A stretch of DNA of 64,000 nucleotides, taken from Agriotes lineatus (Eukaryota > Arthropoda > Insecta > Coleoptera > Elateridae). Location: positions 62,001 to 126,000 of the forward strand of contig CALNHX010001932.1 of assembly GCA_940337035.1 (NCBI GenBank), given 5' to 3'. Below, one piece after another: positions 55,780 to 64,000 of the stretch; within the stretch, counting starts at the first letter, position 1; every line of letters begins with the position of its first letter. A program made the translations under genes and the position numbers. A model generated the notes under the pieces. That model saw nothing but the letters and a program-made list of their open reading frames with translations. It was not told the origin of the DNA and made no database searches.

Positions 55780-57547
55780 TGTTACGTCCGGGCTATTTAA
55801 AATTATGCGACAAACATGGGTTCAAACATTTATTTACAACAATGCATTATTACCAACGAACTATCCATACATTTATTTATTATTACATATGGATTAACAC
55901 ACTTATTTATTTATATCACTCTTAAACACTAACGATGTATTTCTATTTATATGGTTATCTATTTATTTATTTCACGAGAGGTTATGTACACGCGGTTATT
56001 TATATGGGGGCTTCTAACAAGCTTCTACGTGAGTTGGAACTGCCGGAGAATTATTTCAGAACTGCCCTGCGGGTGAACTCCGCCCGCTGATAGTACAGTG
56101 TGTCCCCGGATTGAGTTCACTATAGGTATAATCGACAAAAAATTTTACAATTTTATTTTAATGTTTTGGGATCCCGCCCTGCTTGGTCTGAAAACAATTT
56201 TAAGCAGACTTTTAATTTTTAGAAATTAAGTCGGCCATGAAAAATGTGAAAAAACTATTTTCTATTTAGGTAAACTACCCTTTTTGTTCATGATACAGCA
56301 AAATTTTGTTAATAAAAGTTGTTTAGAATGATAAATTACGGCACTATACAAAATTTCAGAAAGATCTGTTAACTTAGAAAACACCGTTATTTTTTAGATA
56401 ATTGTATTTTATTCTCAGGTAAACTACTTTTTTTGTTCAGGATACGGAAAAATTGTATTAAGAAAAGTTGTTCAAAATGAAAAATTATGGCTTTGTACCA
56501 AATTTTAAAAAGATCTGTCGACGTAGATTAAACCGTTATTTTTTAGATTAAACAAATTGCATTTATTAAAAATGACGGTTTCATCTAAGTAGGTAGATCT
56601 TTCTGAAATTTTGCATAAGGCCGTAATTTATCATTCTAAACAAATTTTCTTAATAAAATTTTGCCGTATCATGAACAAAAATGGTAGTTTACCTGAAAAT
56701 TAAATAGTTTTCACTTCCCTGCCAAGGCCTACTTGTTTTTCAAAAACTGAAAATATTCTTAAAATTCTTTTCAAACCAAGCAGGACCGAATCCCAGAACT
56801 TTAAAATAAAATTCAAAAATGTTTAGTCCATCTAACCTCTTGTAACATCAATCCTGGGACACACTATTGTATTTTCTTTTCAGGTAAACTACCCTTTTTG
56901 TTTATAATACAGCAAAATTTTACTAAGAAGAGTTGTTCAGAATAGAAAATTATGGCACTATACAAAATTTCAGGAAGTTCTACCTACTTAAATCAAACCG
57001 TATTTTTAATAAATAGGTTCAATTTTAACGGTTTAATTTAAGTAGGTAGATCTTTTTGAAATTTTGTATAGGGCCATAATTTCCCATTCTGAACAACTCT
57101 TCTTAGTAAAATTTTGCCGTATCATGAACAGAAAGGGTAGTTTACCTGAAAAGAAAATAGTTTTTGCTTCACTGTCAAGGCCAACTTGTGTTTTCAAAAA
57201 CTGTAAATATTCTTAAAATTCTCTTCAGACCAAGCAGGGCGGAATCCCAAAACATTAAAATAAAATTGTAAAATTTTTAGTCAATTATACCTGTAGTGAA
57301 CTCAATCCGGGGACACACTGTACTATATCACGCCGGTAATTTCTTCCAGAAGCCTCCAGATATTCTCGGCATCGGTGACGTGTAGCGTCAGGGCCGCTCT
57401 AGCATCGACTGGAAAATTATTCATCCACGTACACCTGCGTTCAAGGCCGCTCGTCGGCAGCCTATGATTCACGCGCTCTAAGCCGCCTCTGGAATTTCTA
57501 GTATAATCGAGACACCGGCGAAAATATCCGTCAGCCGAATCGTTACA
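55780..57547 (-). repeat. 3' LTR, split by a MITE
   Basis: 55780-56093 and 57323-57547 together match 60421-61024, apart from a deletion of about 64 bp (the segment corresponding to about 60500-60563 is missing) and a few substitutions. The split point carries the 56096-57320 element. Confidence 0.88.
56096..57320. mobile_element. 1.2-kb TA-flanked element with long inverted ends, composite inside
   Basis: CAGTGTGTCCCCGGATTGAG (56096) and its complement ending at 57320 open inverted arms of more than 120 bp, including TTTGGGATCCCGCCCTGCTT against its near-complement. TA flanks both sides. An internal copy of the end sequence (CCTGGGACACACTATTGTA, about 56854-56872) and repeated blocks around ATGATACAGCAAAATTTT in both orientations show that it is a dimer or a nested insertion of related elements. 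No coding sequence. Confidence 0.82.
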
Positions 57548-60339
57548 CTGCCCCCGCCTTAGATCGTTCTGTCCCAGAACGAGTTGCGTCGGGTGCCTGT
57601 CTTCTCGCTCTTGTGCGGGTCCGATGGCGGTACCTGCAGGCGGTGCCCTTCTTGTGAATGGACTGGCTGAAGAAGCAGCAGTCCACCGTGGTCTCCAGGC
57701 CTCGCAACGGCTGTAACAACATACCTCGATTTGGACGCCGGTTGTCTCTTGTACTGCCGATCGGTAGGCCATCAGGAACAGGTGCATGTACTGGCCCCAG
57801 TCACGCTGATGCTCGGAAACCACCCTGGACAGATGCTTCCCTACGGTTCGGTTCATCCTTTCCGCCATGCCGTCCGATTGAGTATGGAGGGCAGTGATCC
57901 GGATCCTGCGTATCCTCAGTAGCTTGCAGACGTTTTGGAACAGTCCAGACTCGCAATTCCGGCCCTGGTCGGAATGTAACTCCAGGGGGACTCCAAAACG
58001 GCTGAAGCACTCCTTCACCAGAACATCAGTGACAGTACCGGCCTCTTGCTTCGGAAGGGCGTACGTCTCGGGCCACTTGGTGAAGTAACCCATACACACC
58101 AAGATGTAAATATCTCCTGCTTGGGTTTCGGGGCATGGTCCGGCGACGGCTATGGCTATACCCTCGAACGGACCACCGACGTTGTACTGCCACATCGGAG
58201 CTCTACGTCTTCCAACCGGTCCGTTTCCTGTAGCGCATGCTTCGCACCTCCGGCACCACTCTCGGGCGTCACCTTTGCAGCTCGCCCCGTAGAACATTTC
58301 TTGGACCTTCCGCAACATCTTCTTCAACCCAACGTGTCCCCCAGAGGAGCCATCACGCAGGTGGCGCAGAACCTCGGCCACTCTACTCCTTGGAACCATC
58401 GATCGTGATCTCGTTGCCCTACTGTCCTCGTCTTCCAAGATTCTGGTCAGGGCGTTGTTGTCCAGGTGCAAGGAGTCCCATTGCGTCCAATAAGTCTTCA
58501 CCGTTGCGTTGGTGGCGGGGACCTCCTGCCAGGTGAGTCGACGGCCATCTGGCTTCCAGACTACAGCCGTGCCTAAGTCGGGGTCGTTCTCCTGGCTGCT
58601 CTGCAACTCGTCTGGCTCCCACGAGTCGTCGACTACAGTGGTACGATTAATGGGTACCGCACGACTCTCCAGTCTCGAACAGTGGCTGCAGTCCGCAGGG
58701 CAGCGACTCTCGAATAACGCATCGGCGTTGCGGTGGACTGTACCAGGTCGATGATTTATTTCCAAGTCGAACTCTTGTAGGCGCTCGATCCATTCAGCCA
58801 CCTGCCCTTCAGGGTTCTTGCACTGCAGCAGCCATATCAGAGCAGCATGACCGGTCCTCAGCAAGACTCTTTTGACAAACTCAACTGATTTATGTTTTCC
58901 TGCGTCAGTACGGCCGCTGGGATGATCTCCGCACTCGACGATGTCTTGGTACCGGGCCACCAAATCTTCTATCTTCTTCCGTTTTTGTTGGCTCATGCCC
59001 CCTCCCAGTATTGGGTTCCTCCTGACGGTTGCCAGTTCCCTGCTGACGTTCATCATCTTTACTGGGACCCCAAGCCCAGTCTTCCCCAACGTCTTCCCAA
59101 CCAGGATACCATGAGTGAGCTTCTTGCCACCATCAGGCTCGACCACGCGCACCACGTTGCCCCGGAGATTTCCATCCAGGTATGCATCCACGACCCTCTC
59201 GGCTCGTCCTTGCAGAGTAACATCTTAGGCCCATACCACTTGTGCCGCGATCTCCCCTCTTGGGTGTCGGAAAAGCTCCTCCCCACCCACGAGAAACTCG
59301 CCGCGTCTCAGGTCCAAAGCGCACTTACACTTATCCACAACATCCATTCCCAGGATGCACTCGTCCGCAATGTCAGCATAATCGGGGTCAACCACGCGCA
59401 CCACGTTGTTCCGGAGATCGCCATCTAGGTATGCATCCACGACCCTCTTGGTTCGTCCTTGCAGAGTAACATCTTCCGCCCATACCACTTGTGCCGCGAT
59501 CTCTCCTCCTGGGTGTCGGGAAAGCTTCTCCCCACCCACGTGCATCTCGCCGCGATTCAGGTCCAAAACGCACTCACACTTATCCATAACATCCACTCCC
59601 AGGATGTACTCGTCCGCACTGTCAGCCATCAGGTCCCGATGCTTGAGGGTTTGATTCCCAATCTTCAAATCAGTTTCTCAATGTGTGGTCACCGCGCCCC
59701 CCGTGGCAGTGCGAAGGCGTGTCTCGTTGTGCAGCAGCTGACCCTCGTCCCTTACTACGTCAGACCTGGCGAGGGGCTTCGTCGCTCCAGTATCCAACAA
59801 CAGAGACCGAACTCTTCCATTTATTTTCCCATCAAGCTTTTGGACTACTTTCTCTTCTGCGGCTTCCAGCTCTTCCTGCCCGGCTTTCAGCTCTTCCTGT
59901 GCTTTCTGCCCGGCTCCCGGCTGTTCCCCACGCTTATTATTAAGATCCTCTAGTCCTTTCAAGATCCTCTTTCGGCCGGCTCTCAGTTCTTCCTTAAGTT
60001 CATCTTTGAGGTTTTCTTGAGTGGCTCTCAATTTTTCCTCAAGTTTTAAGATCCTCTTTTGGCCGGCTCTCCATTGTTCTTTTGCGGCTTTCCGCCGTTC
60101 CTCAATCTTATATCTAAGATCCTCTATCGCGGCTTTCCGCTCTTCCCCAAGTAACTCCTGTCCGGCTTCCAGCTCTTTCTTAAAATCCTGTAGCATTTTT
60201 CTGCCATCTCTTGCGTCTTCTCTGCTTCAACTTGCATCCGTTGCAAAAATTGGTTTAACTGGGCTTCCATCTCGGATCTCGTCAAAGGCATCCCCACTAT
60301 ACACTTCAATTTATTTATCTGACGTCGTTTTATCGGCAC
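57323..60339 (-). pseudogene. gag-pol polyprotein of the second gypsy-type element
   Basis: The gag starts near 60339 (MPIKRRQ; MPLTRSEMEAQLNQFLQRMQ). After a frameshift it has a long charged coiled coil (AAIEDLRYKIEERRKAAKEQ) to about 59830. Protease carries SLLLDTGATKPLARSDVV. A segment of about 250 bp after it is duplicated (VGGEKLSRHPGGEIAAQVVW and VGGEELFRHPRGEIAAQVVW). Pol then jumps to the end of RNase H (WIERLQEFDLEINHRPGTVH), so the whole RT is deleted. Integrase follows with a zinc finger (HVGLKKMLRKVQ...CRRCEAC) and core (GPCPETQAGDIYILVCMGYF; HSDQGRN; MAERMNRTV). The first catalytic aspartate reads alanine (AVAGP). Stops at about 59678 and 59222. Confidence 0.88.
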
Positions 60340-60420
60340 TTGTTAACAATTTATTTATTTAATGTTTGTTCAATGTTTTTTTTATATAGCCCCCGGTTCA
60401 AAACCTCACACCGACACCAC

Positions 60421-61024
60421 TGTTACGTTCTTAACGTTCGGGCTATTTAAAATTATACGACAAACATGGGTTCAAACATTTATTTACAATAATGAATTAT
60501 TACGATTATTATTTACAAGCACACACGAGAATTATCAAGCAGATTACAAATTAATACAGGCACTAACGAACTATCGATACATTTATTTATTATTACATAT
60601 GGATTAACACACTTATTTATTTATATCACTCTTAAACACTAACGATGCATTTCTATTTATATGGTTATCTATTTATTTATTTCACGAGAGGTTATATACA
60701 CGCGGTTATTTATATGGGGGCTTCTATCAAGCCTTTAAGTGAGTTCGAACTGCCGGAAAATTATTTCAGAACTGCCCTGCGGGTGAACTCCGCCCGCTTA
60801 TATATCACGCCGGTAATTTCTTCCAGAAGCCTCCAGATATTCTCGGCAACGGTGACGTGTCGCGTCAGGGCCGCTCTAGCATCGACTGGAAAATGATTCA
60901 TCCACGTACACCTGCGTTCAAGGCCGCCCGTCGGCAGCCTATGATTCACGCGCTAGAAGCCGCCTCTGGAATTTCTAGTATAATCGAGGCACCGGGGCAA
61001 ATATCCGTCAGCCGAATCGTTACA
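60421..61024 (-). repeat. 5' LTR of the second gypsy-type element
   Basis: Starts (plus strand) TGTTACGTTC and ends CGAATCGTTACA. TGGTGTCGGTGTGAGG on the minus strand just inside it (complement of about 60404-60419) is a candidate primer-binding site. Confidence 0.88.
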
Positions 61025-61028
61025 ATAT

Positions 61029-61400
61029 TTAACCCAGTCAACTACGGACACTTCTATTTCTAAAAGGAATTGGCAGCTAAGTTGTACTTCCTCATGTTTT
61101 AGTCTGCGAGACTGGACTGTTGTTACTGGTTTTATGCTTTTACTCCCCTGTATATTTTTACATATTTGATTCTTTCCTTTTCTAAGCTTTATAAATGCTG
61201 TCTTTTTTGAAATTTGCTTTATAGGTTCTGGATTTATTTGATTTTTTATTAAAAAACACTAACTTTCTATGGCACACTGGGTATGTATGGATGAGATATG
61301 AATGGATTTAAAAAAACCGAATTATCTAATAAGGGCCGGTTTTACAAACCAAGGATAAAGTTATCCGGGGAATAAATACTCTAGAAACGATTGCTGTAAC
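61029..61400. other. No gene recognised
   Basis: Beyond the LTR the interrupted minus-strand non-LTR element may continue, but I see no recognisable motif. Confidence 0.35.
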
Positions 61401-61410
61401 AAAGGAAACT

Positions 61411-61836
61411 ATGACAATTATACCACGGATAGCTTATTGCGGAAATTTTAATTTAAATTGTTTAAATTGTTTAAAATATGATTACACGATCGCACAAGAA
61501 AGTATCCATGAAGTGAATTTTATGAAAGATCTTGGTGTTACTTTTGATTCTAAATTAACTTTTATTAAGCATATTGAAAACATTACAAATAAAGCAAATT
61601 CTATGCTAGGATTTATTTTAAGAATTACAAATTCTTTTAAAAATATTAATACATATAAACTGTTCTATTCTGCTTACGTTAGATCAAATCTTGAATACGC
61701 AAGCGTAATCTGGAACACTTGTTATGCAATTCATTGCAATAGAATCGAAAAAATCCAAAGAAAATTTGTAAGAATTACTTGTAAGCGACTGAATATTGAA
61801 TTACAATTGGAATTTGCTAGTACCAATGTTATTTGA
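61411..61836 (+). pseudogene. CR1-like RT C-terminal fragment
   Basis: The open frame of 141 codons contains VNFMKDLGVTFDSKLTFIKH (the LGVxxDxxL block after motif C), ITNKANSMLGFILRITNSF, and YVRSNLEYASVIWNTCYAIH with NRIEKIQRKFVRI. These are typical of the RT thumb and C-terminus in CR1/Kiri-type and related non-LTR elements. Both ends are truncated. It differs from the CR1-like pieces at 45.6-47.6 kb. Confidence 0.8.
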
Positions 61837-61983
61837 AACTCACCGTTTTGGAGAATTATGCTATCCTATAATCAGTATGCTAGGAGTATCGATATTTTCT
61901 GCATGTCTTTTCCAAAATTCAAGAATCTGCTTATGCAAAATCTTTAAATTTGTTTTGTTTTTCTACCATTGACAAGAGTCGTT

Positions 61984-62003
61984 TCACCTATCCGGGGACA
62001 CAC
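61984..62003. repeat. Isolated end of the MITE family seen at 56096
   Basis: TCCGGGGACACACTGTATAT matches the right terminus at 57306-57322. The opposite end was not found within the window, so this is a truncated copy or abuts the satellite array. Confidence 0.6.
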
Positions 62004-62004
62004 T

Positions 62005-63600
62005 GTATATATAAAGGAAAGTCACAACCCTGACTAATCAACGCAGAGCCGAAACCACTGGTACTAGAAACTTGAAATTTGGGTCGAAGGTTTGATTTGT
62101 TACGTAAGGTAGTGCTAAGAAGGGATTTTTTGAAAGGGGTAAAATGTGTTTTCACGAATTCCTCAATATTTCTTACACCCGATAAAATATCGACTTGGTA
62201 TTTACTTGCAAAGATTATCAATGTAAATACCTAGAAACGTATTTAAGGATTTTGCCCTAATCAACCCCTAAAGGTGCAAATCTGGATTGGGGTGAATTAA
62301 AGAACCCTAAGTATTTCCTATGTTTATTGAGTTAGAACATTCTTTTTTGGCACATAGATTAATTTTTAAAATATTTAGAAAGGGGTGTAAGCGAATTTAA
62401 AAATGGTAACCCTAAAGGGGTAAAAGGAGGAAAAACTGAAAAGGGGTGGGGGGTTAAATTTATAAATTTTTTTCGCCTTGAGTTCTATTTCACAATAAAA
62501 TGGGTTAAAAGGGATTTTTTGAAATTCCTACCCTACGGGGGTGAAAAAGGGTAAAATGTGTTTTCACGAGTTCTTCAATATCTCTTACACCCGATGAGAT
62601 AACGATTTGGTGTTTACTTGTAAATATTATCAATGCAAATACCTAGACACCTATTTTAGTATTTTGCCTTAATCAACCCTTAAAGGTGCAAATCTGGATT
62701 GGGGATGAATTAAAGAACCCTAAGTATTTTCTATATTTATTGAGTTAGAACATTCTTTTTTGGCATACAGATGGATTTTTAAAATATTTAGAAAGGGGCG
62801 TAAAGGACTTTGAAAATTTTAACCCTAAAGGGGTAAAATGAGGATAAACTGAAAAGTGGTGGGTTGGGGGAGGGTCAAATTTATTCATTTTTTTCGCTGT
62901 GAGTTCCATTTTATAATAAAATCGCTTAAAAGAGATTTTTTGAAATTCCTTCCCTACGGGGGTGAAAAGGGGAAAATGGGTTTTCAGGAGTTCCTCAATA
63001 TCTCTTAGACCCGATGAGATAGCGACTTGGTGTCTACTTGCAAAAATTAACAATGCAGATACCTAGAAACGTATTTTAGGATTTTGCCCTAATCAACCCC
63101 TAAAGGTGCAAATCTGGATTGGGGCTGAATTAAAGAATCCTAAATATCTCCTATGTTTATTGAGTTACAACATTCTTTTTTGGCATGTAAATGTATTTTT
63201 AAAATATTTAAAAAGGTATCTAAGGGATTTTGAAAATTTTAACCCTAAAGAGGTAAAAAGAGAAAAAACTGAAAACGGGTAGGGGGTGAATTAAAGACCC
63301 TTCGTTACTCCTATGTTTATTGAGTTAGAACAGTCTTTTTTGGCGTATAGATATATTTTTAAAATATCTAAAAAATGGTTTAAGTGATTTTGAAAAATGT
63401 ACCCCTAAACGGGTAAAAAGGGGTAAACTATGTTTTCACGAATTTCACGATATCTCTTAGGCCCTAAAACCACATTTCATTGCCCTAATCAACCCTTAAA
63501 AGGTGCGAATTTGAATTCGGGGTGAATTATAGAACCCTTTGTATCTCCTATGTTTGTTGAGTTAGATCATTCTTTTTTGGCATATAGTGAGATGGTATTT
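62005..63600. repeat. Satellite-like tandem array, ~415-bp period
   Basis: AATATTTCTTACACCCGATA-like text occurs at 62165, 62578 and 62998 (spacing 413 and 420), with a decayed fourth near 63448. TGTTTATTGAGTTAGAACAT recurs at about 62320, 62737, 63155, 63314 and 63550, showing a shortened last unit. Each unit carries runs such as AACCCTAAAGGGGTAAAA. Open frames on the minus strand are repeat artefacts. Confidence 0.88.
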
Positions 63601-64000
63601 GGCCCTTAAAAAACAACTCTGATAGCATGAGAATAAGTTGAATACCAAGTCATAGAAGCACAGAGTCGTTATGATTCACAAATCTGTATAATTGTACCTG
63701 TGAGCCATTATTTGTCATTAGAATAAAGTAAATAAGGCTAGAATCAAATGAAACTTGACTGTCATAGGGTTGCAGGTCTTAAAGCTTTTTAATAAGACTA
63801 TGGCATTATTTAAAATATGCAATTGAAATATTCTTACAGAAGTCAGGTTTAAATGCGTGTATAGCAATATTTAAAGTAATAATAAATAGTAAATGATTTC
63901 TTTGAGCGCGTTAAAAAAGAGGTAATCAAACAGAAAGTGCAATGATCACAAAAATCAGGTATAAAAGAGAATTACAAGATAAAAATGGGTAAATAAAATT
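63600..64000. other. No gene recognised
   Basis: AT-rich sequence after the satellite array; nothing supported. Confidence 0.5.

Larger units (their letters stand above)
55780..61024 (-). mobile_element. Second gypsy-type LTR retrotransposon (RT-less, decayed)
   Basis: On the minus strand the element runs 61024 to 55780. The LTRs begin TGTAACGATTCGG and end CGTAACA, with target duplication ATAT (55776-55779, 61025-61028). The 5' LTR is 60421-61024 (604 bp). The 3' LTR is 55780-57547, enlarged by a 1.2-kb MITE. A purine tract (GGCGGGGGCAG, complement of 57548-57558) precedes the 3' LTR. The interior codes gag, protease, an RNase H tail and integrase in one broken frame; reverse transcriptase is missing. 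It inserted into the non-LTR fragment at 55085-55775. Confidence 0.9.

Overview
This looks like eukaryotic, AT-rich, repeat-dominated DNA, most probably from an insect. The evidence is the mix of mobile elements: a P-element-like (THAP) transposase, a piggyBac element, Penelope-like retroelements, Jockey-, CR1- and RTE-type non-LTR retrotransposons, a gypsy element with a decayed envelope region (errantivirus type), mariner-like and other MITEs, and many tandem arrays. I see no bacterial-type gene, operon, rRNA or CRISPR. I cannot name the species. Only two places look like host gene exons: 25.6-26.4 kb on the minus strand and a 68-bp exon at 28.6 kb on the plus strand. Both are unidentified.

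Layout, 1-24 kb. Non-LTR debris (1.0-1.9 kb) is followed by a P-like transposase pseudogene (2.9-8.0 kb, minus). It is split by a 2.5-kb GC-rich, tandem-repeat-filled insertion flanked by ATCTTT. Two different small inverted-repeat elements then sit side by side at one 8-bp target (8.5-9.3 kb). Next come an RTE-like element (9.4-11.3 kb) and a Penelope-like element with RT and GIY-YIG domains (11.4-13.2 kb), whose 3' region folds as a decayed hammerhead ribozyme. A nearly full-length non-LTR element (17.6-23.0 kb, minus, ORF1 plus EN-RT) is bracketed by ~480-bp direct repeats. A TTAA-flanked piggyBac-type MITE follows.

Layout, 24-45 kb. Mostly non-coding DNA with the candidate exons, a 60-bp hairpin tandem repeat and a mariner relic leads into a deep nest. 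A second Penelope-like element (30.6-42.5 kb in pieces) carries a 9.9-kb gypsy/errantivirus provirus (LTRs 32519-32752 and 42148-42382, target duplication TGCA). The provirus carries a 2.07-kb TG...CA element (35133-37205, target duplication AAAC). A Jockey element (about 42.5-45.35 kb) follows at the same Penelope-like locus.

Layout, 45-64 kb. A TA-flanked 5.35-kb structure with ~550-bp inverted arms (46007-51355) contains CR1 debris, an apparently intact piggyBac (transposase of 611 aa) and a 310-bp insertion carrying a near-consensus hammerhead motif. Beyond it are a minisatellite, several TA-flanked MITEs, and a second gypsy-type LTR element (55780-61024, minus) that has lost its reverse transcriptase and carries a 1.2-kb long-TIR element in one LTR. 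A CR1-like fragment and a ~415-bp satellite array end the window.

Almost everything is decayed by stops, frameshifts and internal deletions. The piggyBac transposase is the only mobile-element gene that looks complete. No exact search or folding was possible, so family names rest on motifs read by eye.
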